In this document: positions 7,218-13,092 of the stretch, piece after piece | How positions within the stretch are numbered: position 1 is the first letter of the stretch | How the letters are laid out: each line of letters starts with the position of its first letter | Assembly: GCA_900551005.1 (NCBI GenBank) | Contig: URUL01000057.1 | Coordinates: 1 to 13,092, forward strand | Direction of reading: 5' to 3' | DNA length: 13,092 bases | Source: an uncultured Ruminococcus sp. | GTDB taxonomy: Bacteria; Bacillota; Clostridia; Oscillospirales; CAG-272 | Made by a program: the position numbers and the translations under genes | Notes under the pieces: model-generated | Told to the model about the DNA's origin: nothing | Database searches by the model: none | Seen by the model: only the letters and a program-made list of their open reading frames with translations

Positions 7218-7793
7218 ATGAAGTTGCCGAAAAAAATAGCGCACATACCGTATAAAGAACTGCGCGAGGAAAATAAGCTCGCCGTCCCGGAAACTCTCCT
7301 GATGCTTTTCTTTGCCTGCTCATTTGTCGGCTGGATATACGAGGTGATATATTACTATCAGCTCGGCTGGGGATTTTATAATTCGGGATTTTTCTACGGT
7401 CCATTTATACCGATATACGGCATCGGTTCTATGATGATACTGCTTACCATATCGAAGTTGCGCCGTCATCCCGCGCTCGTATTTCTCGTTTCCACAGCGG
7501 TGACGACGGCACTTGAATACGCCGTGGGAAAGGCGTTGCTTGTAATAGCCGATATGCGCCTATGGGACTACAGCGGGATGAAATTCAATCTCGAGGGGCT
7601 TATCTGCCTGCAATGCTCGCTTATCTTCGGTGTGCTTGCTCTTGTGATGACATATGCCCTCCAGCCTTTTATCTTTTATCTGAGCAGAAAAATGGGAGCG
7701 AAAGCCCGCCATATCATATGTGCCGTGCTGCTCTTCGCATGGCTTATAGATACGATTTTTACCTTTATTTCGCGTTTGGGCGGCAAATTATGA
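7218..7793 (+). CDS. PF06541-family integral membrane protein (annotated 'putative ABC transporter permease')
   Basis: A 191-residue membrane protein with about five hydrophobic segments (about 25-44, 58-78, 86-112, 129-154, 165-185). It carries the family pattern S35-F-V-G-W-I-Y-E, then Y-N-S-G-F-F-Y-G-P-F-I-P-I-Y-G-I-G (54-70), and later E100-Y-A-V-G and L115-W-D-Y-S with F-N-L-E-G-L-I-C-L. These place it in the family named ABC_trans_CmpB, whose transport role has little support; no ATPase gene is next to it. The ribosome site GGAGG (7205-7209) is 8 nt before ATG. It follows the antiporter by 44 nt with no terminator between, so co-transcription is likely. Function unknown. Confidence 0.82.
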   Translation: MKLPKKIAHIPYKELREENKLAVPETLLMLFFACSFVGWIYEVIYYYQLGWGFYNSGFFYGPFIPIYGIGSMMILLTISKLRRHPALVFLVSTAVTTALEYAVGKALLVIADMRLWDYSGMKFNLEGLICLQCSLIFGVLALVMTYALQPFIFYLSRKMGAKARHIICAVLLFAWLIDTIFTFISRLGGKL

Positions 7794-7814
7794 GAATGAA
7801 TTTATCTGATTTTA

Positions 7815-7841
7815 TTGACTTTTCCGCGCGATTATTATAAT
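7815..7841 (+). promoter_or_regulatory. Probable promoter of the phosphoribosyltransferase gene
   Basis: TTGACT (7815-7820) is followed by TATAAT (7836-7841) with a short 15-nt spacer, or by TAATAT (7838-7843) with a 17-nt spacer. No terminator is seen between this point and the upstream membrane-protein gene, so readthrough is also possible. Confidence 0.55.
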
Positions 7842-7877
7842 ATATTCTTGTAAGAAATACTATTTCGGAGGCATATT

Positions 7878-8435
7878 ATGTTTTATAAAATCAAAGTGGC
7901 GGGACTCGAGAGAGAGCTACCGCTATGCAAGGTAAACGATGAACTTTATATCGGAGCTTTCGTTATATTCGGCGATGTGGAGCTTACATGCTCCTGCGCG
8001 CGCGAGCTTCTTAAGGTCGCACCGCCCCATGATATCATGATAACAGCCGAGAGCAAGGGCATACCGCTTCTTTTTGAGATGGCACGTCAATCCGGCGAAA
8101 ATAAATATCTCATCGCGAGAAAAGCTCCGAAGCTTTATATGAAGGATATCTTCTCGACGGAAGTCCATTCCATTTCCACGGCGAAGAAGCAGACACTTTA
8201 TATAGACGGCGAAGATGCAAAGCTCATGAACGGCAAGAGAGTTCTTATTATTGATGACGTTATCAGCACCGGCGAAAGCCTCCGTGCCGTTGAAAAGCTC
8301 GTAAGACAAGCCGGCGGCAATGTCGTAGGCAAAATGGCAATCCTCGCCGAGGGTGATGCGCAATATCGCGATGACATCATTTATCTCGAGAAGCTGCCCC
8401 TCTTCAATCCGGACGGAACGCAAAAGGATGCATAA
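7878..8435 (+). CDS. APRT-like phosphoribosyltransferase
   Basis: A 185-residue type I phosphoribosyltransferase. The PRPP-binding motif V122-L-I-I-D-D-V-I-S-T-G-E-S134 is complete. Upstream, I55-T-A-E-S-K-G-I-P-L and the A80-R-K-A-P-K-L-Y-M segment resemble adenine phosphoribosyltransferase (purine salvage: adenine + PRPP to AMP). The N-terminal part (AGLERELPLCKV) is less usual for APRT, and the real base could be another purine or the protein could be regulatory; APRT-like is the safe call. The ribosome site GGAGG (7867-7871) is 6 nt before ATG. It is followed 57 nt later by a dipeptidase gene with a stem-loop in the gap. Confidence 0.82.
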   Translation: MFYKIKVAGLERELPLCKVNDELYIGAFVIFGDVELTCSCARELLKVAPPHDIMITAESKGIPLLFEMARQSGENKYLIARKAPKLYMKDIFSTEVHSISTAKKQTLYIDGEDAKLMNGKRVLIIDDVISTGESLRAVEKLVRQAGGNVVGKMAILAEGDAQYRDDIIYLEKLPLFNPDGTQKDA

Positions 8436-8445
8436 GCATACAATA

Positions 8446-8468
8446 CGGGCAGGCGTATAACCTGCCCG
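8446..8468 (+). other. Intergenic stem-loop without T run
   Basis: A perfect 8-bp GC-rich stem CGGGCAGG (8446-8453) / CCTGCCCG (8461-8468) with a 7-nt loop in the 57-bp gap between the phosphoribosyltransferase and dipeptidase genes. It has no T tract on either strand, so it is not a classic terminator. It may protect the upstream mRNA end, slow transcription or be an operator. Confidence 0.5.
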
Positions 8469-8492
8469 AAATCATATGCAGGAGAAGAATTT

Positions 8493-9878
8493 ATGAACGA
8501 TATAAAAAATAAAATCAGCGAATATATAGATGCTCATACAGAGGAAATGGAGGCTGTCCTTGCGGATCTTATTTCCGTGCCGAGCGTGAGGGGCGCTGCA
8601 GAGGTATCCAAGCCCTTCGGAGAAGAGACGGCAAGAGTCCTTGCGAAAATGCTTGACTATTGCGAAAAATACGGCTTCTATGCCAAAAATCATGAAAATT
8701 ACGTCGGCACGGCAGACCTTTCCTGCGGCAAAGAGCCTGCTCTCGGCGTGCTCTGCCATCTGGACGTTGTCCCCGCAGGCGAAGGCTGGCAGAGTGATCC
8801 TTTCATCCTTGAAAAACGCGACGGAAAGCTTTTCGGCCGCGGTGTAATAGATGATAAGGGCCCTGCCGTGGCTACACTTTTCGCTCTCCGCGCGATAAAG
8901 GAGCTTTGTCTCCCCGTCCGCGAAAATGTCCGCTTTATCTTCGGAACAGATGAAGAAAACGGCTCGAGTGATCTTGCCTATTATACGAAAAAAGAAGCTC
9001 TGCCCGAAAAGCTGTTTACCCCCGACGGCGAATATCCCGTTATCAACCTCGAAAAGGGCATGATACGCGGCGAAGCTTCCGCCTCCTGCTCTCATGACGG
9101 CAGAAAGAGCATCGTATGCGCACACGGCGGCACGGTGGTCAATGCAGTCCCCGCCTCCGCATATGCTGTCCTGCGCGGATTTGAGGATGACGAGGTAGAT
9201 CATGTCATAAAAAATGCGCCCGACGGTATTTCATTCACATATGCTGACGGCAAGCTGACAGCTCAGGGCAAGAGCGCACACGCCTCCACACCTTGGGAGG
9301 GCATAAACGCCGTGACTGCCCTCATGCAGGTGCTCGGCAATCTGAAAACCGACGATGAAACGGGCACGCTCTTTAAAAAGGCATCGTCTGCTTTCCCATT
9401 CGGCGAGACAAACGGCGCCGCGCTCTCGCTCGATATAAGCGATGAACGCTCAGGTCCGCTCACGCTCGTTTTCAGCATTATGGATTTTGACGGCGGCAAG
9501 CTCTGCGGCAAATTCGATATACGCTTCCCCATATGCCTGAATGTACCGCACGTACGCGAGCTTCTCGAGATCGGTCTTGCAAAGTATGGCATTTCCCTTG
9601 CCGCGATGACAGGCACGGAGCCGCATTATGTAGACGAAAACAGCGATTTCATAAAGACGCTGCTTCGTGTTTATGAGGAGCAAACCGGGCTTGAGGGTAA
9701 GACCATCGCCATCGGCGGAGGCACCTATGTGCATAATACAAGCGGCGGTGTCGCATTCGGCTGTGCTTTCCCGGGAGAGGACAATCATATGCACGGCGCC
9801 GATGAATTCATAACGGAAGAAAGCTTGCTTCTCAATGCAAAAATATTCGCAAATGCGATCTATGAGATCATAAAATAA
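8493..9878 (+). CDS. M20 family metallodipeptidase (PepV/Sapep-like)
   Basis: A 461-residue cytoplasmic zinc (or manganese) dipeptidase, the usual length for PepV/Sapep. Metal and catalytic residues are visible: H89-L-D91 in the first metal motif, D120 (bridging) in GVIDDKG, the E154-E155 pair in GTDEENG (general base and metal ligand), D178 in TPDGEYPV, and H434 in NHMHGADE. A lid domain occupies roughly 200-380. Such enzymes cleave dipeptides imported or released from larger peptides. The ribosome site AGGAG (8480-8484) is 8 nt before ATG. It is probably transcribed with the phosphoribosyltransferase gene upstream and ends at the strong terminator at 9894-9921. Confidence 0.92.
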   Translation: MNDIKNKISEYIDAHTEEMEAVLADLISVPSVRGAAEVSKPFGEETARVLAKMLDYCEKYGFYAKNHENYVGTADLSCGKEPALGVLCHLDVVPAGEGWQSDPFILEKRDGKLFGRGVIDDKGPAVATLFALRAIKELCLPVRENVRFIFGTDEENGSSDLAYYTKKEALPEKLFTPDGEYPVINLEKGMIRGEASASCSHDGRKSIVCAHGGTVVNAVPASAYAVLRGFEDDEVDHVIKNAPDGISFTYADGKLTAQGKSAHASTPWEGINAVTALMQVLGNLKTDDETGTLFKKASSAFPFGETNGAALSLDISDERSGPLTLVFSIMDFDGGKLCGKFDIRFPICLNVPHVRELLEIGLAKYGISLAAMTGTEPHYVDENSDFIKTLLRVYEEQTGLEGKTIAIGGGTYVHNTSGGVAFGCAFPGEDNHMHGADEFITEESLLLNAKIFANAIYEIIK

Positions 9879-9893
9879 AATCCGCAAGCTCGG

Positions 9894-9921
9894 GCGGCGA
9901 CCTTTCGGTCGCCGCTTTTTT
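9894..9921 (+). terminator. Terminator after the dipeptidase gene
   Basis: A 9-bp perfect stem GCGGCGACC (9894-9902) / GGTCGCCGC (9907-9915), a TTTC loop and T6 (9916-9921). Confidence 0.95.
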
Positions 9922-10028
9922 CTTTTGTCAATATCCTTTTCCCGGAAATACCGTTCGTGAAAAAGTCCGTTTTTTCGCAACTTTTGCGCGCATTTTTCGA
10001 AAAATCTATATATATTTCATGTCATTGA

Positions 10029-10037
10029 TGTTATAAT
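10029..10037 (+). promoter_or_regulatory. Probable promoter (extended -10) of the amino-sugar operon
   Basis: TG-T-TATAAT at 10029-10037 is a perfect extended -10. There is no good -35 at the right distance (the position holds only TATATA). Extended -10 promoters can work without one. Confidence 0.5.
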
Positions 10038-10095
10038 ATATCTGTATAAAAAAATTTTTGTAAAAATCAAAAATTAACCGCTCGCTTTGGTTTAT

Positions 10096-10141
10096 TTTTC
10101 GCACCCTTCGGTTGCGAAAAGTTCCATGCGCTCTTGGTAGC
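10096..10141 (+). repeat. Hairpin-containing dispersed repeat, copy 2
   Basis: An inverted repeat TTTTCGCA (10096-10103) / TGCGAAAA (10113-10120) that extends inward with one mismatch around a CTTC-type loop. It aligns with 47-94 inside and to the right of the stem (13/16 and 18/27 identical). It lies about 70 nt upstream of the fusion gene, probably in its mRNA leader. There is no T run after the stem, so it is not a simple terminator. Confidence 0.5.
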
Positions 10142-10157
10142 AAATATCACAAAAATT

Positions 10158-10173
10158 GTATATGATAATATAC
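10158..10173. promoter_or_regulatory. Candidate operator palindrome upstream of the HTH-GlmM gene
   Basis: GTATAT-GATA-ATATAC is a perfect 6-4-6 inverted repeat 35 nt before the start codon. It overlaps TG-A-TAATAT (10163-10171), a weak extended -10. The size and symmetry suit a dimeric XRE/Cro-type repressor, and the gene just downstream encodes such a domain, so self-regulation is possible. AT-rich palindromes also arise by chance, hence modest confidence. Confidence 0.4.
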
Positions 10174-10208
10174 GGCAATCCAAAAATAAATAAAAAAGAG
10201 GGGAAATA

Positions 10209-11852
10209 ATGACGATAGGCGAAAAAATAGCAAATCTGCGTGCCGCCGCTCATATCTCACAGGAGCAGCTCGCAGAGAAGCTTTCGGTTTCCAGACAGTC
10301 GGTTTCAAAATGGGAGATGGGGCAATCTCTTCCGCAGATAGAAAATGTGCTCATGCTCTGCAAGCTGTTCCGCATCACCACGGATGCACTCCTGCGCGAT
10401 GACGTTTCGCTCTTCGGAGACGTAGCGGGCAGAAAGTCCGCCATAAACGAGACGGGCGCGAAAAACAAATATTTCGGCACGGACGGCTTCCGCGGCGAAG
10501 CAAACGTCACGCTGACCTCCGACCAGGCGTATAAAGTCGGTCGCTTCCTCGGCTGGTACTATTCTTCCCCGCTCTCGGGCTTTCATATGCCGAATTACCG
10601 CCCGCGCATACTCATCGGCAAGGATACGCGCCGCTCCAGCTACACGCTCGAATATGCCATCGCCTCGGGAATCACCTCCTCGGGTGCCGATGCATATATG
10701 CTCCACGTGACGACGACGCCGAGTGTTTCCTACGTGACACGCGCCGACGAATTTGACTGCGGCATCATGATAACGGCTTCGCACAATCCCTTCTACGATA
10801 ACGGCATCAAGCTGATAAACCGCTACGGCGAAAAAATGGACGATGCCACGATAGAATTTGTGGAGGCATATCTCGACGGCAACATCAAAAAGCTCGGCAT
10901 AGACGGAGATGATATCCCCTTTGCTCATCGTGACGGTATCGGCAGTATAGTGGATTATGTGGCAGGCAGAAACAGATATGTCGGCTATCTCATATCCGTT
11001 GCCTCCCACTCCTATAAAGATCTGCGCATAGGTCTTGACTGTGCAAACGGTGCTTCATGGACGATAGCCAAATCTGTTTTTGACGCTCTCGGAGCAAAGA
11101 CATATGTGATGGGAGCCGCGCCTGACGGGCTGAATGTGAATGCGGGCTGCGGTTCGACCCATATTAAAAATCTCTGCCGATACGTCCGCGAAAATCATCT
11201 CGATGCAGGCTTTGCCTTCGACGGCGATGCCGACAGATGTATCGCCGTGGACGAAAACGGCAAGGTCGTGGACGGCGACTGCATCCTCTATATCCTCGGC
11301 ACTCGCCTGAAATCCCGCGGCACGCTTGACGGCGATACCGTCGTCGCCACAATAATGTCAAATTCCGGTCTCTTTAAAGCGTTTGAAAACGCGGGAATCA
11401 AATATGAGCTTACCTCTGTAGGCGACAGATTTGTCTATGAATGTATGCAGAAAAACGGTTACAGGCTCGGCGGAGAGCAATCGGGACATATCATACTGAG
11501 AAAGTATGCCACTACAGGTGACGGACTGCTGACCGCGATAATGCTTACCGAGGAAATGCGCGACAGGAAAACGACTCTTTCAAAGCTCGCGGAACCCGTC
11601 AAGCTATATCCGCAAACGGTGAAAAGCATTCGCGTGACAAGCAAGGAAGCCGCTCTTTCCGACCCCGATGTACAGGCGGAATTTGACGCGATAAACAAAG
11701 AAATAAACGGAAACGGAAGAGCTCTCCTCCGTGCAAGCGGTACGGAGCCGGTCGTGCGTATCATGCTCGAATGTGAAATGGAAGAGCTTTGCCGTAAATA
11801 TACCGACCGCCTCTTTGAGATAATAAATAAAAGGGGGTATTGCTGTGAATGA
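10209..11852 (+). CDS. glmM: XRE-type helix-turn-helix / phosphoglucosamine mutase fusion protein
   Basis: A 547-residue protein made of two known domains. Residues 1-66 are a Cro/CI (XRE) DNA-binding domain: QEQLAEKL (18-25) and the recognition helix RQSVSKWEMG (29-38), then LPQIENVLMLCKLF. A short linker (67-86) leads to a complete GlmM beginning at K87-Y-F-G-T-D-G-F-R-G. All catalytic loops are intact: phosphoserine loop T189-A-S191-H-N-P, metal loop D338-G-D-A-D-R343, sugar loop G422-E-Q-S-G-H427 and phosphate loop R508-A-S-G-T-E-P514. GlmM converts glucosamine-6-P to glucosamine-1-P. Ordinary GlmM is about 450 residues; the extra length is the HTH part. No ATG, GTG or TTG lies in frame near the GlmM start, so a separate short GlmM is unlikely. 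The ribosome site GAGGGG (10198-10203) is 5 nt before ATG. It overlaps the next gene by 8 nt. A role as enzyme plus transcription regulator is inferred. Another phosphohexomutase specificity cannot be fully excluded, but glmS nearby supports GlmM. Confidence 0.87.
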   Translation: MTIGEKIANLRAAAHISQEQLAEKLSVSRQSVSKWEMGQSLPQIENVLMLCKLFRITTDALLRDDVSLFGDVAGRKSAINETGAKNKYFGTDGFRGEANVTLTSDQAYKVGRFLGWYYSSPLSGFHMPNYRPRILIGKDTRRSSYTLEYAIASGITSSGADAYMLHVTTTPSVSYVTRADEFDCGIMITASHNPFYDNGIKLINRYGEKMDDATIEFVEAYLDGNIKKLGIDGDDIPFAHRDGIGSIVDYVAGRNRYVGYLISVASHSYKDLRIGLDCANGASWTIAKSVFDALGAKTYVMGAAPDGLNVNAGCGSTHIKNLCRYVRENHLDAGFAFDGDADRCIAVDENGKVVDGDCILYILGTRLKSRGTLDGDTVVATIMSNSGLFKAFENAGIKYELTSVGDRFVYECMQKNGYRLGGEQSGHIILRKYATTGDGLLTAIMLTEEMRDRKTTLSKLAEPVKLYPQTVKSIRVTSKEAALSDPDVQAEFDAINKEINGNGRALLRASGTEPVVRIMLECEMEELCRKYTDRLFEIINKRGYCCE

Positions 11853-12534
11853 ACGCCATGTAAAGACCTCCGAGCTTTTCTCCTGCGATATCCCGTATCT
11901 GCGTGATTTCTTTGATGCGCACGAATACCCATGGCAGATGCTTCCGGAGATCGGCGCGCTCGCGCGTAGTCTCGTATCCACGGGGATAGAGGGTTTTACA
12001 GAGATAAAGAAAGGCGTGCTCATCGGCAAAGATGTAAAAATACATGAAAGTGCCGTCATCGAGCCCCCGGCGATCATCGGAAACGGATGTGAGATCCGCC
12101 CGGGTGCCTATATTCGCGGCAATGTGATCACGGGTGACGGCTGTGTGATCGGCAATTCGAGCGAGCTGAAAAACTGTATTCTTCTCTCACGCGTGCAGGT
12201 GCCGCACTATAATTACGTCGAAGATTCCGTACTCGGAAACCGTGCGCATATGGGTGCGGGCTCGATATGCTCCAATCTCAAATCGGATAAAAGCAACATT
12301 ACGGTAAAAGGTGACAGAACATATGAGACGGGACTGCGCAAATTCGGTGCCATACTCGGCGACGGAGCGGATATCGGCTGTGGCAGCGTGCTCAATCCGG
12401 GTACCGTGATCGGAAAGGACACCTCCGTCTATCCGCTCACCGCGGTGAGAGGCGTCATTGCATGCGGATGCATCGTAAAATCGCTCAGTGAAATAGTAGT
12501 AAGAGAAAATAAGAATATTACACGGGAGGATTGA
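11845..12534 (+). CDS. GlmU-C-like hexapeptide-repeat protein (putative amino-sugar acetyltransferase)
   Basis: A 229-residue left-handed beta-helix protein. The N-terminal 50 residues (with K-T-S-E-L-F and Y28-P-W-Q-M-L-P) are not part of GlmU, and the uridylyltransferase domain (GxGTRM motif) is absent. From about 57 onward hexapeptide repeats run as V-L-I-G-K-D, A-I-I-G-N-G, V-I-T-G-D-G and so on. V118-P-H121-Y-N-Y-V-E-D-S-V-L-G and M136-G-A-G-S-I-C-S-N resemble the GlmU acetyltransferase site, with H121 at the position of the catalytic histidine. Relatives are often labelled UDP-GlcNAc pyrophosphorylase, which this length cannot support. N-acetylation of glucosamine-1-P, or O-acetylation of another sugar, is plausible. 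The start is GTG (11845-11847) with AAGGGGG (11831-11837) 7 nt upstream, overlapping the mutase gene by 8 nt; glmS follows after 6 nt. Confidence 0.8.
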   Translation: MNERHVKTSELFSCDIPYLRDFFDAHEYPWQMLPEIGALARSLVSTGIEGFTEIKKGVLIGKDVKIHESAVIEPPAIIGNGCEIRPGAYIRGNVITGDGCVIGNSSELKNCILLSRVQVPHYNYVEDSVLGNRAHMGAGSICSNLKSDKSNITVKGDRTYETGLRKFGAILGDGADIGCGSVLNPGTVIGKDTSVYPLTAVRGVIACGCIVKSLSEIVVRENKNITRED

Positions 12535-12540
12535 GAAGCA

Positions 12541-13092
12541 ATGTGCGGAATCATCGGATATATCGGTAAAAAGGATGCGGAAAAGATCATAATTGAGGGA
12601 CTCCATGCTCTTGAATACCGCGGCTACGACTCCGCAGGACTTGCGATAAGAGGCGATGACGGAAATATCCGCTCGGTGAAATGCGGCGGCAGAGTAAGCG
12701 AGCTCGAAACGAAAGTGGGAGCGGTAAAGCTCTGCGGCAGGAGCGGCATCGGTCATACACGCTGGGCGACTCACGGCGCACCCACAGAAGCAAATGCGCA
12801 TCCGCACAGCTCACATCACGTCACGATCGTTCATAACGGTATCATAGACAACTGTCTTGAGCTTCGCCGCATGCTCGAGAGCGCCGGCTACTGCTTTGCA
12901 AGCGAAACGGACACGGAATGTATCGCACACCTGATAGACCGTGAATATGGGAAGACAAAGGACGCGGCAAAAGCCATATACTGCGCATGCTCATATCTTC
13001 GCGGCTCCTATGCGATAGCGGTCATGTTTGCCGATATTCCGGATAAAATATGGGCTATACGAAAGGATAATCCTCTGATACTCGCGATCTCT
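12541..13092 (+). CDS. glmS: Glutamine-fructose-6-phosphate aminotransferase, N-terminal part (runs off window)
   Basis: 184 codons are visible, open to the right edge; the full enzyme is about 600 residues. It makes glucosamine-6-P from fructose-6-P and glutamine, the first step to UDP-GlcNAc. The class II glutaminase domain is plain: Cys2 directly after Met (the N-terminal nucleophile), R27-G-Y-D-S-A-G, H72-T-R74-W75-A-T77-H78-G, H87-P-H-S, H98-N99-G100-I and D124 in SETDTE. Allowing for Met removal these match the E. coli GlmS glutaminase residues. The isomerase (SIS) domains lie beyond the window. A GGGAGG site (12524-12529) is 11 nt before ATG. It is co-transcribed with the two genes upstream. 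No glmS ribozyme is seen in front of it. Confidence 0.96.
   Translation, partial: MCGIIGYIGKKDAEKIIIEGLHALEYRGYDSAGLAIRGDDGNIRSVKCGGRVSELETKVGAVKLCGRSGIGHTRWATHGAPTEANAHPHSSHHVTIVHNGIIDNCLELRRMLESAGYCFASETDTECIAHLIDREYGKTKDAAKAIYCACSYLRGSYAIAVMFADIPDKIWAIRKDNPLILAIS

Larger units (their letters stand above)
9922..10208 (+). other. Intergenic leader of the amino-sugar operon
   Basis: An AT-rich stretch without a supported ORF. It holds an extended -10 at 10029-10037, a hairpin repeat at 10096-10141 and a 16-bp palindrome at 10158-10173 that overlaps a second weak extended -10. I looked for glmS ribozyme core sequences and saw none. If transcription starts near 10044 the leader would be about 165 nt and include both the hairpin and the palindrome. 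Confidence 0.55.

Noticed and set aside
9922..10208. glmS ribozyme or amino-sugar riboswitch upstream of the operon
   Set aside because: The conserved glmS ribozyme core was looked for here and directly before glmS at 12541 and is not seen; only 6 nt separate glmS from the gene before it.
10209..10470. HTH and GlmM parts being two genes joined by a sequencing error
   Set aside because: The frame is continuous with normal codon use through the linker, no start codon with a ribosome site precedes the GlmM part, and no stop or displaced frame is seen.
10250..11009. Minus-strand ORFs of 86 and 234 residues inside the HTH-GlmM gene
   Set aside because: Shadows of a well-supported gene; no domain motif or ribosome site.

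Overview
The window looks like chromosomal DNA of a Gram-positive anaerobe of the Firmicutes, most likely a gut-type clostridial lineage (Ruminococcaceae/Oscillospirales-like). This is inferred from strong AGGAGG-type ribosome sites, sigma-A promoters with AT-rich spacers, a lipoprotein with a long Ser/Thr linker, TTG and GTG starts, frequent ATA codons, and protein families common in Clostridia (PF06541 membrane protein, Sapep-type dipeptidase, short GlmU-like hexapeptide protein). No phage, transposon, CRISPR or plasmid signature is visible. The standard stop code fits all genes.

Layout. At 1-19 a plus-strand gene probably ends, followed by a terminator. On the minus strand, 2569 to 184 is a tightly coupled three-gene operon (ABC ATPase, ABC-2 permease, CDP-alcohol phosphatidyltransferase). 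Both junctions are ATGA overlaps. The operon has a near-perfect sigma-A promoter and a 14-bp stem terminator. Next comes a minus-strand tRNA-Ser(GGA) with its own promoter and terminator. From 3191 on everything is on the plus strand: a lipoprotein metallophosphoesterase with a lectin-like C-terminus (own promoter and terminator); a PII-like small protein, a CPA2 cation/proton antiporter and a PF06541 membrane protein; an APRT-like phosphoribosyltransferase followed by an M20 dipeptidase; and, after a 330-bp intergenic stretch, an amino-sugar operon that runs off the right edge.

The most notable locus is 10209-13092. The first gene is a single reading frame that joins an N-terminal XRE/Cro-type helix-turn-helix domain to a complete phosphoglucosamine mutase (GlmM) with all four catalytic loops. 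It overlaps a GlmU-C-like left-handed beta-helix protein, which is followed 6 nt later by glmS. GlmS makes glucosamine-6-P and GlmM converts it to glucosamine-1-P; the GlmU-like protein could act on the next step. An enzyme of the pathway is therefore fused to a DNA-binding domain at the head of its own operon, which suggests a 'trigger enzyme' that controls cell-wall precursor genes. A perfect 6-4-6 palindrome lies 35 nt upstream of its start codon as a candidate operator.

Two further points: a hairpin-containing repeat is present in two diverged copies (47-94 and 10096-10141), the second in the leader of the amino-sugar operon; and a PII-like protein precedes a cation/proton antiporter, suggesting a dedicated regulator-transporter pair.
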